Below the pieces are notes generated by a model. The model was not told the origin of the DNA. It worked only from the letters and a program-made list of their open reading frames with translations, and ran no database searches. A stretch of DNA of 64,000 bases from the NCBI RefSeq assembly GCF_000519305.1, contig NZ_JAFG01000003.1, positions 499,070-563,069 on the forward strand, read 5' to 3'. Shown here in pieces: positions 24,834-33,338 of the stretch. This stretch comes from Mesorhizobium ciceri WSM4083. Its GTDB lineage: Bacteria > Pseudomonadota > Alphaproteobacteria > Rhizobiales > Rhizobiaceae. Every line of letters starts with the position of its first letter. Position 1 is the stretch's first letter. A program made the translations under genes and the position numbers.

Positions 24834-27800
24834 CTATTGCTGGTTGGCCGTCACCGGCGTTTCGCCCGTATCTGGTTTGGCCGCCCTGCCCTTGAAGATG
24901 CGCCGCACGGTGACGAACAGCAGCGGCACCAGGAAGACACCGATCACCGTCGCTGCGATCATCCCGCCCATCACGCCGATGCCGACGGAGTTCTGCGCAC
25001 CCGAGCCCGCACCGCTGGCAATCGCCAGCGGCAACACGCCGAGGATGAAGGCCAGCGACGTCATCAGGATCGGCCGCAGCCGCTGTCGTGCTGCCTCAAG
25101 TGTCGCCTCGACGAGCCCCATCCCGGCGGTCTGCCGCTCGATGGCGAACTCGACGATGAGGATGGCATTCTTGGCCGCGAGACCGATCGTGGTCAGCAAG
25201 CCGACCTTGAAATAGACGTCGTTGGACTGGCCGAACAGGCTTGCCGCCAGCAGCGCGCCGAAGATGCCGATCGGCACCGACAGCATGACCGCGAACGGGA
25301 TCGACCAGCTCTCATAAAGTGCTGCCAGGCAAAGGAACACCACAAGGGCCGAGATCGCATAGAGCGACAGCGCCTGGTTGCCGGAAAGCTTCTCCTGGTG
25401 CGACAGCCCTGTCCATTCGTGGGAATAGCCGGCGGGCAGCTGCGCCACCAGCTTGTCGATCTCGTCCATGGCGGCACCCGAGCTGATGCCCGTGGCCGCC
25501 GCGCCCTGGATCTCGACCGCCGCCGATCCATTGTAGCGTTCGAGCCTGGGCGAACCGAATGTCCAATGGCTGGAAGCAAAGGCCGAGAACGGCACCATGG
25601 CGCCGCTGGCGTTGCGGACCTGCCATTTGTCCAAATCTTCCGGCTGCATGCGGAAGTTCGGGTCCGACTGCAGGTAGACCGGCTTCACTCGCCCGCGATC
25701 GATGAAGTCGTTGACGTAGTCGCTGCCCCAGGCGGTCGACAGTGTGTTGTTGATGTCGGCCAGGCTGACGCCCAGCGCGCTGGCTTTTTCTTGGTCGATG
25801 TCGACCGAGAATTGCGGCTGGTCTTCCTGCCCGTTGGGCCTTGTGTTGGCGAGCAGCTTGCTCTGCCCGGCCAGGGCCAGAAGCTGGTTGCGCGTCTGGA
25901 TCAGCGCGTCATGGCCGGCGCCGTTGACGTCCTGCAGGTAGAAGTCGAAGCCGTTGGTGTTGCCGAAGCCCTGGATGGCGGGAGGTGCAAGCGCAAAGAT
26001 CTGCGCATCCCTGATCTTGGAGAAGGCGCCCATGGCGCGGCCGGCGATCGCCTGTGCGGCGGAAGCCGGTGATTTGCGCAGGTCGAAATCCTTCAGCCGC
26101 ACGAAAGCGATGCCGACATTCTGTCCGGCGCCGCCGAAGCCGAAGCCGGAGGCGGTGAACACCCCGTCGACGGCATCCTTCTCTTGGCCGAGATAATGGT
26201 CAGTGACTTGCGCCAGCACGCGCTCGGTGCGGTCCTGCGTCGCGCCGACCGGCAGCTGCACGCTGGTGATCAGGATGCCCTGGTCCTCTTCCGGCAGGAA
26301 CGAACTCGGCAGCCGGGCAAACATCCAGCCCACGGCAACGACGATGGCTAGGAACACGACGAGGAAGCGCCAGGATCGGTTGATGATGCCGTGCGAGCCA
26401 TCGCGATAGGCAAGCGTGCCGCGATCGAAGACCCGGTTGAACCAGCCGAACGGACCGGTCTGCGTCGCATGATCCTTGGGCGGCCGCAGGATGGTGGCGC
26501 ACAGTGCCGGCGTCAGCACCAACGCGACCAGCACGGAAAGCACCATCGCCGAGACGATGGTCACCGAGAATTGCCGGTAGATGATGCCGGTCGAACCGCC
26601 GAAGAAGGCCATCGGCACGAACACGGCCGAAAGCACGGTGGCGATGCCGATCAGCGCACCGGTGATTTCGTGCATCGACTTGCGCGTCGCCTCCTTCGGC
26701 GACAGGCCTTCTTCCTGCATCACGCGTTCGACATTCTCGACGACGACGATGGCGTCGTCGACGAGCAGGCCGATGGCCAGCACCATGGCGAACATGGTCA
26801 GCGTGTTGACGGAATAGCCGAACAGAGACAGCACACCGAACGTGCCGAGCAGCACCACCGGCACGGCAATCGTCGGGATGATGGTGGCGCGCAAATTCTG
26901 CAGGAAGATGAACATCACCAGGAACACCAGCACGATCGCCTCGGCCAGCGTCTTGACCACCTCCTCGATCGACAGCCGCACGAAGGGCGAGGTGTCGTAG
27001 GGATAGACGACCTCGACGCCTTGCGGGAAAGTCGAGCTCAGCCGGGCGATCGTCGTGCGCACCGCCTCGGCGGTATTGATGGCGTTGGCGCCGGTCGCCA
27101 AATTGACGGCGACGCCGGCCGCCGGCTTGCCGTTATAGTTGGCCTGCGTCGTGTAGCTTTCGGCGCCGAGCTCGACGGTAGCAACGTCGTTGAGGCGAAC
27201 CAGCGAGCCGTCCGTCTGGCTCTTCAGGATGATGTTGCGGAACTGTTCGGCGGTCTGCAGCCGGCTCTTGGCCGTCACCGTGGCGTTGAGCTGCTGGCCC
27301 TTGCGCGCCGGCAGGCCGCCGAGCTGGCCGGCCGAAACCTGCGTGTTCTGTGCCTCGATGGCGGAGGCCACGTCGCTCGGCATCAGGGCATATTTGGCGA
27401 GCTTGTCGGGGTCGAGCCAGATGCGCATGGCATAGCCGGAGCCGAACAGCTGCGTCGAGCCGACACCCTCGACGCGCTTCAGCGTGTCGTTGACGGTGGC
27501 ATCGACATAGTCGGCGAGATCGGTCGAGTTCATCTTGCCGTCGGTCGAGACGAAGCCGATGACCATCAGGAAGCCGGTCGAGGATTTGGAGACGGTGATG
27601 CCGTTGCTCTGCACCACCTGCGGCAGCTGCGACTGCACCAGCTGCAGCTTGTTTTGCGTCTGCACCTGGGCGGTGTCGGGATCGGCCGCGGTGGTGAAGG
27701 TCAGCGTGATCGAGGCCGAACCGGTCGAGGTCGACGTCGCCGTCATGTAGTCGAGATTGTCGATGCCAGTCATGCCTTGCTCGATGACCTTGGTCACCGA

Positions 27801-27977
27801 GTTCTCGACCGTCTGCGCGTCGGCGCCCGGATAGGTGGCGCTGATGTTGACCGTGGTCGGCGCGATCTGCGGATATTGCGAGATCGGCAGCGAGGTGAGC
27901 GCCAGAAGTCCGCCCAGCATGATCACGATGGCGATCACCCAGGCGAAGATCGGCCGGTTGATGAAGAATACGGACAT
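24834..27977 (-). CDS. RND efflux permease (HAE1 / AcrB family)
   Basis: A 1047-residue inner-membrane proton-driven multidrug pump of the AcrB/MexF type. It starts [20 protein letters not shown], carries two large periplasmic loops, and has the conserved transmembrane helix 4 segment [20 protein letters not shown], whose two Asp residues form the proton relay. Length and domain order are normal for the family. It lies between the adaptor and channel genes with gaps of 3 and 11 bases. It works as a trimer with both partners across the envelope. Confidence 0.96.
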   Translation of the reverse strand: MSVFFINRPIFAWVIAIVIMLGGLLALTSLPISQYPQIAPTTVNISATYPGADAQTVENSVTKVIEQGMTGIDNLDYMTATSTSTGSASITLTFTTAADPDTAQVQTQNKLQLVQSQLPQVVQSNGITVSKSSTGFLMVIGFVSTDGKMNSTDLADYVDATVNDTLKRVEGVGSTQLFGSGYAMRIWLDPDKLAKYALMPSDVASAIEAQNTQVSAGQLGGLPARKGQQLNATVTAKSRLQTAEQFRNIILKSQTDGSLVRLNDVATVELGAESYTTQANYNGKPAAGVAVNLATGANAINTAEAVRTTIARLSSTFPQGVEVVYPYDTSPFVRLSIEEVVKTLAEAIVLVFLVMFIFLQNLRATIIPTIAVPVVLLGTFGVLSLFGYSVNTLTMFAMVLAIGLLVDDAIVVVENVERVMQEEGLSPKEATRKSMHEITGALIGIATVLSAVFVPMAFFGGSTGIIYRQFSVTIVSAMVLSVLVALVLTPALCATILRPPKDHATQTGPFGWFNRVFDRGTLAYRDGSHGIINRSWRFLVVFLAIVVAVGWMFARLPSSFLPEEDQGILITSVQLPVGATQDRTERVLAQVTDHYLGQEKDAVDGVFTASGFGFGGAGQNVGIAFVRLKDFDLRKSPASAAQAIAGRAMGAFSKIRDAQIFALAPPAIQGFGNTNGFDFYLQDVNGAGHDALIQTRNQLLALAGQSKLLANTRPNGQEDQPQFSVDIDQEKASALGVSLADINNTLSTAWGSDYVNDFIDRGRVKPVYLQSDPNFRMQPEDLDKWQVRNASGAMVPFSAFASSHWTFGSPRLERYNGSAAVEIQGAAATGISSGAAMDEIDKLVAQLPAGYSHEWTGLSHQEKLSGNQALSLYAISALVVFLCLAALYESWSIPFAVMLSVPIGIFGALLAASLFGQSNDVYFKVGLLTTIGLAAKNAILIVEFAIERQTAGMGLVEATLEAARQRLRPILMTSLAFILGVLPLAIASGAGSGAQNSVGIGVMGGMIAATVIGVFLVPLLFVTVRRIFKGRAAKPDTGETPVTANQQ

Positions 27978-27980
27978 CGC

Positions 27981-29252
27981 TCAGTTCCCGGTGGCGGCGG
28001 CAGGCGCCGGTTTGGCAGCGCTGGACGCCGCCGGTGCGGCGGACGCGCCCTGTCCGCGGTCCTTGACCTCGCCGGTCGTCTCGTCGATCGTCACTTCGAC
28101 GCCCGTCGCATCGCCGCCGGGGCGCACCAGTTGCATGCCCTCGACGATGACGCGGTCGCCGTCGCCGACACCCGAATCCACCAGCCAGTTGTTGCCTACA
28201 CTGTTGCGCACTGCGAGCACGCGCGTCTCGACCTTGCCCTGCGCATTGATGACCATCGCCGTCGCCTCACCCTTGGTGTTGCGGCTGACGGCGCGCTGCG
28301 GCACCAGGAAACTGTTCTGGGCAACGCCCTCCTCGACCAGCGCCCGCACATACATGCCGGGCAGCAGCAAGCGATCGGGATTGGGGAACTCGGCCCTAAG
28401 CGCGAAGGTGCCGGTGGTCTGGTCGACATTGGCGCCGGCGAATTCCAGCTTGCCGGTCTGCGTGTAGATGGTGCCGTTCTCGAGCTTCAGCTTGACGCTG
28501 ACATTGGGACCGCTGAACTTCAGCCGCCCTTCCGAGATCGCCTGGCGCAGATTGAGCAGGTTGGTGCTCGACTGCGTGACATCGACATTGATCGGATCGA
28601 GGGCACGGATGGTGGTCAGCACAGTGTCCTGGTTGGCGGTCACCAGCGCACCCGGCGTCAGCGTGGACTTGTCGATGCGGCCGGCGATCGGCGCCGTGAT
28701 CGAGGTCCGGTCGAGGCTGATGCGCGCCGTCTCGGCACTGGCCTTGGCCGAGGCGACATCGGCTTGCGCCTGTGCCAGCGTGGCGGCGGCATCGTCATAA
28801 TCCTGTTTGGAAACAACGTTCTGCTTCAACAGGCCGGCATAACGGTCGAACTTGGCCTGTGCGGTGGGCACCGCCGCTTGGGCCTTCTGCTGGGCGGCGA
28901 CCGCGCTGTCATAGGACGCCTTGTAGCTCGCCGGATCGATGAGGTAGAGCGGCTGTCCAGCCGCCACCTCGCTGCCCTCCTTGAACAGGCGCTGCTGGAT
29001 GATGCCGTTCACTTGCGGGCGCACCTCGGCAACCAGCGACGCCGCCGTGCGTCCCGACAGTTCGGCTGTTATCGCCACCGATTGCGGATGCAAGGTGACG
29101 ACGCCGACTTCCGGTTTGCCGGGCGCGCCCATGCCGGCGGGGGCGCTGCCCTCCTGCGAGCAGGCCGCCAGCAGAAAGGTGGCTGCGAACATCGCGGCCC
29201 AGGGTGCCAGACGGAGTGCCGGCTGCGGAGACGGGCTAGACTGGATAGACAT
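27981..29252 (-). CDS. RND efflux periplasmic adaptor (membrane fusion protein)
   Basis: A 423-residue periplasmic adaptor. The signal peptide ends in the lipobox FLLAACSQE. The lipoyl halves, alpha-hairpin (SYKASYDSAVAAQQKAQAA) and beta-barrel blocks (SGRTAASLVAEVRPQVNG; RTSITAPIAGRIDKS) follow in order, as in AcrA and MexE. I place the start at 29252, which puts the signal peptide at the N-terminus. The frame stays open to an ATG at 29387, which has a better ribosome site but would add 45 hydrophilic residues before the signal. It is the first main gene of the efflux operon. Confidence 0.9.
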   Translation of the reverse strand: MSIQSSPSPQPALRLAPWAAMFAATFLLAACSQEGSAPAGMGAPGKPEVGVVTLHPQSVAITAELSGRTAASLVAEVRPQVNGIIQQRLFKEGSEVAAGQPLYLIDPASYKASYDSAVAAQQKAQAAVPTAQAKFDRYAGLLKQNVVSKQDYDDAAATLAQAQADVASAKASAETARISLDRTSITAPIAGRIDKSTLTPGALVTANQDTVLTTIRALDPINVDVTQSSTNLLNLRQAISEGRLKFSGPNVSVKLKLENGTIYTQTGKLEFAGANVDQTTGTFALRAEFPNPDRLLLPGMYVRALVEEGVAQNSFLVPQRAVSRNTKGEATAMVINAQGKVETRVLAVRNSVGNNWLVDSGVGDGDRVIVEGMQLVRPGGDATGVEVTIDETTGEVKDRGQGASAAPAASSAAKPAPAAATGN

Positions 29253-29383
29253 GGACTGAATGATCTTTCGCTGGAGTTGCGGGCGCGGGCAATCGACCGC
29301 TTGGTCGAGGGGCATGCCGGCCGATATCTTGGTGGTGGGCCGCGCCGGTCTGCGGGCGGCGTCGAGCAATGCTTCGAAGCGGC

Positions 29384-29503
29384 TCATGTCGCGCTCCTTC
29401 TCGTCGGCCGGAGCTGCTCGAAGGTCGAGTAGCTGGCCGCGATGCCCACCAACATCATTATGCCGATCAGCGAGGACATGCCAAGCGCCTTGCCGGAGTT
29501 CAC
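29384..29503 (-). CDS. possible 39-residue single-helix membrane protein
   Basis: A GTG-started frame encoding a short hydrophobic protein with the core MSSLIGIMMLVGIAASYSTF, long enough for one membrane helix, ending in basic residues (RPTRRSAT). Its start overlaps the stop of the upstream 68-codon frame (GTGA), and its stop overlaps an ATG in frame with the efflux adaptor (ATGA). That double overlap is unusual for chance frames. Small single-helix proteins can modulate RND pumps (AcrZ is the known case), but nothing here beyond location supports such a role. Confidence 0.35.
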   Translation of the reverse strand: MNSGKALGMSSLIGIMMLVGIAASYSTFEQLRPTRRSAT

Positions 29504-29706
29504 GCGATCTTGCGGTCATGATGTCCATGGTTGTCGAGCGGCTGCGAGAGCGGAAGCGACAGCCGCCAGGCGGCGAAGCGCAGGCGGATCGCGCCCTTCA
29601 GCGTGTCGACCGGCAGGGCCGGCGGCATGTCGCGCCCGGCAGGACCGAACGAGAGCCTCGGGCCGGCGGACGCGAGCAGCCGCAGCATGATCATGGCTTC
29701 CCACAT
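29500..29706 (-). CDS. possible 68-residue small protein upstream of efflux genes
   Basis: An ATG-started frame with GGAAG about seven bases upstream. The product starts MWEAMIMLRLLASAGPRL and ends with a His/Asp-rich NHGHHDRKI tail. I recognise no family. It overlaps the next small frame by four bases, as in translational coupling. It may be a leader or small regulator of the efflux operon, or a chance frame in GC-rich DNA. Confidence 0.3.
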   Translation of the reverse strand: MWEAMIMLRLLASAGPRLSFGPAGRDMPPALPVDTLKGAIRLRFAAWRLSLPLSQPLDNHGHHDRKIA

Positions 29707-29861
29707 TGTCGTGCTTCCATTGCATGGTTCGAATTGGCGTCATTCGAACTGGACGTGATTGAAACCAGGGATGGCGAAGATACGCCCGCCATCCCTGAGG
29801 AGACCGGCCGGCCCGAGAACGGGTTGGGTACCGGGCCGGCCGGAGCAGTCGGTCAGAGTTA

Positions 29862-30536
29862 TCAGTCGTTCCCGGGCTGGGGCGAGAGCTGCCTGCCATC
29901 GTTGGGCAGGCCTCTGGGGCCGGCTGCATCGTTCGGCGGCCCACCCCAGGGACCGGGGGGTGATCCATGGGGGCGTTCCGCCGAAGCGAGGAGTTCGAGT
30001 TGTTCGGGCGTCAGCTTGGCACGCAGTTCAGCGATCGCGTCCTTCAGTCTGCCGGCCGAAACCGCGCGGGCGGTGACGTCGTCTGCCAGCTTTTCCTGGA
30101 AGGCGAAGGGATCGAGCTTGCCGCCGGGACCCGCCGCGTCGGGACCCTTCGCTTCAGCACTACCGGGCCGCCCGTGGTCGGGTCGAGGCGGCGAAAGCAC
30201 CGACTGCAGCGCGCTGGTGTAGTCGCGCCAGGCGTCGAGTTGTTCGGTGCGGATGCCGACGCGGGTCTCCAGCGCGGCGAGCCGGGCGGCCAGCATGAAT
30301 TCCGGCGGCGGACCCATGCGGCGAGGGCCAAAGCTCTGTGGGCCGAAACCCTGCGAACCAGGCCGCATCGGTCCATGCGGGCCGGGTCCAGCCATCGGGC
30401 CGTGATCCAGGCCGTCCTGCATGGCCATGACAGGTGGTGGCTCGCCGGGTCCAGCACCGGGATCGGGCTGCGCTGCCAGCGCGGGGTGAATTGCGGCGAC
30501 GGAAAACAGGCCGAGCGCAAGAAGTCTGCTTCGCAT
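29862..30536 (-). CDS. periplasmic LTXXQ (Spy/CpxP-like) protein
   Basis: A 224-residue exported protein: the signal peptide MRSRLLALGLFSVAAIHPALA, then a Pro/Gly-rich and His-rich stretch (MQDGLDHGPMAGPGPHGPMRPG in the gene, quoted here only as its HGPMAGPGPHGPMRPG core), helical segments with ALETRVGIRTEQLDAWRDY, and LTPEQLELL near the C-terminus, the LTXXQ mark of Spy/CpxP chaperone-like proteins. The ATG at 30536 has AAAGGA upstream. It is divergent from an OmpR/EnvZ-type system, which matches the arrangement of envelope-stress loci in other bacteria. Metal binding via the His-rich stretch is possible. Confidence 0.75.
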   Translation of the reverse strand: MRSRLLALGLFSVAAIHPALAAQPDPGAGPGEPPPVMAMQDGLDHGPMAGPGPHGPMRPGSQGFGPQSFGPRRMGPPPEFMLAARLAALETRVGIRTEQLDAWRDYTSALQSVLSPPRPDHGRPGSAEAKGPDAAGPGGKLDPFAFQEKLADDVTARAVSAGRLKDAIAELRAKLTPEQLELLASAERPHGSPPGPWGGPPNDAAGPRGLPNDGRQLSPQPGND

Positions 30537-30619
30537 AAAGATGTTCCTTTCTCTCATGCTTCGGACAGTTCAGAGGATAGGAAGCGTCTTTGTCCGCTTC
30601 GCGTCGGCGTGTTGCCGAA

Positions 30620-30674
30620 GGTTTCCGCAAAAGGGCAATTTGTTTCCGAATGTTTCCCTCGGGCCCCCGGAAAC
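30620..30674. promoter_or_regulatory. GTTTCC repeat cluster, candidate response-regulator site
   Basis: TGTTTCC occurs at 30641 and again exactly ten bases later at 30651. A further GGTTTCC is at 30620, and the inverse GGAAAC is at 30669-30674. A direct repeat with 10-bp period on one helix face is the normal site form for OmpR-family dimers. The cluster lies between the divergent Spy-like and response-regulator genes, so control of both is plausible. Confidence 0.5.
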
Positions 30675-30711
30675 GTTCGGTTGCAATTTTCCATGCCGCT
30701 TGGGCGCGGCT

Positions 30712-30794
30712 CTCCCTATAATCGCGGCAAGCCCCTGCAATCACGGGCCCCTGCAATCACGGGCCTTTATAATCATAGGCCTCCATAGTCATCG
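30712..30794. repeat. degenerate 16-bp tandem repeat in the divergent promoter
   Basis: Four adjoining 16-base units start at 30731, 30747, 30763 and 30779. The first two are identical (GCCCCTGCAATCACGG); the third and fourth drift (GCCTTTATAATCATAG, GCCTCCATAGTCATCG). A fifth related unit lies at 30712-30727, three bases away. The array ends 14 bases before the response-regulator ATG, so it covers its untranslated leader. There are no spacers, so it is not a CRISPR array. Confidence 0.7.
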
Positions 30795-30808
30795 GCAACG
30801 GCACGGTC

Positions 30809-31537
30809 ATGCAGTCACAACCCCATATCCTCGTCGTCGACGACGACCGCGAGATCCGGACGCTTCTCCAGCGTTACCTCGACAGCCAGGGCTTTCGCGT
30901 CACGGCGGCGGCGGACCGGCGCGAATGCGAGCAACGGCTTGGCTCCGGCCAATTCGACCTGATCGTGCTCGACGTCATGCTGCCGGACGGCTCCGGCCTC
31001 GATATCTGCCGGAGCTTGCGCGACCGCAAGCCGCACACCCCGGTCATCCTGCTGACCGCGCTGAAAGAAGATGTCGACCGCATCATCGGCCTGGAACTCG
31101 GCGCCGACGACTATCTCGGCAAGCCGTTCAACCCGCGTGAGCTCATTGCCCGCATCCGCGCCGTGCTCAGGCGCTCGACGCCCGAGGATGCGCCCGCGCC
31201 GCCGCGCGCGCGCATCTACCGCTTCGCCAGCTACAGGCTGGAGCCGGACACCCGCAAGGTCACGGACGCGCAAGGCGCGGCCGTCGACCTCACCGGCGCA
31301 GAGTTCGACCTTTTACAAGTGTTTCTCGACCGCCCCGGCCGGCTTTTGTCGCGTGACCAGCTTCTCGACCTGACGCAAGGCCGCGAGCGTGACCCGCTCG
31401 AGCGTTCGGTCGATGTGCTGGTGAGCCGGCTGCGCCGCAAATTTTCCGACACCGGCGACGGGCCGCTGTTCAAGACCGTGCGCAATGGCGGCTACCAGCT
31501 CACCGCGCGCGTCGAGACCGTGGAGAGCCACCCGTGA
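30809..31537 (+). CDS. OmpR-family response regulator
   Basis: A 242-residue two-component regulator. The receiver domain shows the acidic pair in VVDDDREIRTLL, the phosphoacceptor Asp in LIVLDVMLPDGSG, and the Lys in GKPFNPREL. The C-terminal winged helix contains LTGAEFDLLQVFLDRPGRLLSR and RSVDVLVSRLRRKF, as in OmpR/PhoB. Its stop overlaps the kinase start by four bases (GTGA). The promoter region has a 16-bp tandem repeat and GTTTCC direct repeats. The likely target is the divergent Spy-like gene, and perhaps the efflux operon; that is inference. Confidence 0.95.
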   Translation: MQSQPHILVVDDDREIRTLLQRYLDSQGFRVTAAADRRECEQRLGSGQFDLIVLDVMLPDGSGLDICRSLRDRKPHTPVILLTALKEDVDRIIGLELGADDYLGKPFNPRELIARIRAVLRRSTPEDAPAPPRARIYRFASYRLEPDTRKVTDAQGAAVDLTGAEFDLLQVFLDRPGRLLSRDQLLDLTQGRERDPLERSVDVLVSRLRRKFSDTGDGPLFKTVRNGGYQLTARVETVESHP

Positions 31538-32775
31538 ATTCGCTGCGCCGCCGTCTCATCCTGCTGCTGGTCGCCTCGATCGTCGGCGTCGTCGGCCTGG
31601 CGACCGCCGCCGTCATCAGCGTGCGCGGCGGCGGACCGCCACCGGAACTGACCGTGCCCTGGATTGCCCAACAGATGGAACTGGTGGTGCGGCTGTTGCC
31701 GGGGCCGATCCCCGACGTCTTGCGGGTGCAATTCGCCGACCATCCGGCGGGCGGCAAGGTGGCTCGTGCGGAAACGGCGATGCTCAACGACATCCTGCAC
31801 CGCCGTGGCCTCGACTTTCCGGCGGTCGTCAACGAGAAGCCGGACGAACCCGGCCAGATCGCATCGATGCACCTGCCCGACAGCCGCTGGGCGATCATGG
31901 AGGTGCCGCACCTCAAGCCGCCGCGTCGCGAATGGCTGGTTCTGGCCGGCTGGATCTCGCTGATCGTCGCCGGCGCCACGGCGGTGTCGGTCTATTTCAC
32001 CTCGGTGCTGATCCGCCCGCTCGAGATGCTGGAGGCCGCCGTCTCCAAGATCGGATCGGACGGCGTGCTGGCGGCGGTGCCGGAAGTGGGCTCGGCCGAG
32101 GTCAAGGCCACCGCGCATGCGCTGAACCAACTCTCGTCGCGGCTGCGGACCGCCATGGAAAGCCGCATGCGGCTGGTCGCCGCCGCCGGCCATGATCTGC
32201 GCACGCCGATGACGCGCATGCGGCTGCGCGCCGAATTCCTCGACGACGAACGCGACAAATGGCTTCACGACCTCGACGAACTCGACCGCATCGCCGATAG
32301 CGCCATCCGCCTGGTGCGCGAAGAAGTGAACCAGGACGCCGTCGAACCGGTCGACCTGGCAAAGACGGTGCGCGATATCGAAGCCGAGATGGTATCGCTC
32401 GGCCATGCCGTCTCGATCGGGCACCTGGACAAGGTTTGCGTGCGGGCCGGCGCGCTCGGCCTGCGCCGCGCCTTGCGCAACCTGATCGTCAACGCCGCCA
32501 CCCATGGCAGGGCGTGCCGCATCGACCTGGCCGCGGCCGACAATCGCGCCGTGCTGACCATATCGGACCATGGCCCGGGCATCCCCCCGGAACTCCTGAA
32601 CAAGGCGTTCGAGCCCTTCTTCCGCGTCGACCCCGGCCGCCTGCAGTCCATCCCCGGAGCGGGTCTTGGCCTCGCCATCGCCAAGGAAATCATCGAGCGC
32701 TACGGGGGGACGGTAACGCTGGAAAACCGCCGGGGCGGCGGGCTGGAGCAGACAGTGGTGTTCGAGGCGGTGTGA
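31534..32775 (+). CDS. EnvZ-type sensor histidine kinase
   Basis: A 413-residue inner-membrane kinase. An N-terminal helix (RLILLLVASIVGVVGLATAA) and a second one near residue 135 frame a periplasmic sensor of about 100 residues. HAMP-like and HisKA segments follow, with the phosphoacceptor in AAAGHDLRTPMTRMRLRAEF. The ATPase boxes are NLIVNAATHG, DHGPGIPPELLNKAFEPF and GAGLGLAIAKEI. It starts with GTG overlapping the regulator stop, so the pair is translated together. The signal sensed is unknown; the Spy-like neighbour suggests envelope stress or metals. Confidence 0.94.
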   Translation: MNSLRRRLILLLVASIVGVVGLATAAVISVRGGGPPPELTVPWIAQQMELVVRLLPGPIPDVLRVQFADHPAGGKVARAETAMLNDILHRRGLDFPAVVNEKPDEPGQIASMHLPDSRWAIMEVPHLKPPRREWLVLAGWISLIVAGATAVSVYFTSVLIRPLEMLEAAVSKIGSDGVLAAVPEVGSAEVKATAHALNQLSSRLRTAMESRMRLVAAAGHDLRTPMTRMRLRAEFLDDERDKWLHDLDELDRIADSAIRLVREEVNQDAVEPVDLAKTVRDIEAEMVSLGHAVSIGHLDKVCVRAGALGLRRALRNLIVNAATHGRACRIDLAAADNRAVLTISDHGPGIPPELLNKAFEPFFRVDPGRLQSIPGAGLGLAIAKEIIERYGGTVTLENRRGGGLEQTVVFEAV

Positions 32776-33338
32776 GGACCGCTACGTGCGAGCTCCCGTT
32801 AAACGGAACGCCTGCCTCGGGAACAGCGAGCCTTACGGCAAACCAAGAAAAAGACGGCGACGATGCTGCACCGCGCAAGACCAATGATTCCAACCCATTT
32901 TCTGCAACCAGGGGCAACCCATCCAAAATACTCACTCCGAGATTTCGTGTGATTTAACAAATAATTAGCCCTATCTTATTGCCCCGGCCCACGACGTCTC
33001 CCCAACCGGTCCAAGCGGGACTCTTTAGCGCTTGCTCACATAAGTATTTCAGCCCGGTAGATTTTTTGTGTTGCGCCGCACAATGCGGTGGCCGAACCAT
33101 TCCTTTGGGGGTTCGTTTGCGACTGGACATAGGCTGTGGAGGATTCCGGCACGTTGACCAACCTGTGCTGTCCGTCCGTCGATTTCGAGCCCGGCCCGAT
33201 CGGACTCGCCGCGATTGGACGCGCAAAGCGCGGGTATGACGGTGCCGGCGCTCTGGCGGATCTCGTCCGCCTTGGCCTGCTGCCCGAAACGACCGGCAGG
33301 CGGATACGTCGCGGACATCAATGCCGCGGAAGCCGCTG
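32776..33338. other. long intergenic region before the polysaccharide operon
   Basis: About 560 bases without a supported gene. An AT-rich patch at 32941-32985 (GTGATTTAACAAATAATTAG) stands out against the GC-rich surroundings and is the sort of DNA bound by MucR/Ros-type regulators of rhizobial exopolysaccharide genes. The promoter of the downstream operon probably lies in this stretch, but I cannot place it exactly. Confidence 0.4.

Noticed and set aside
26391..29432. A 1013-codon open frame on the + strand antisense to the RND efflux genes.
   Set aside because: It covers the permease and adaptor genes in the opposite direction. The product is a His/Arg/Gly-rich string without recognisable domains.
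30731..30794. The 16-bp repeats looked at first like a minimal CRISPR array.
   Set aside because: The units adjoin without spacers, are too short, and no cas gene is present.
33136..33338. A 67-codon + strand frame just before the acyltransferase gene.
   Set aside because: It starts with GTG without a clear ribosome site, has no recognisable features, and runs into the acyltransferase start region.
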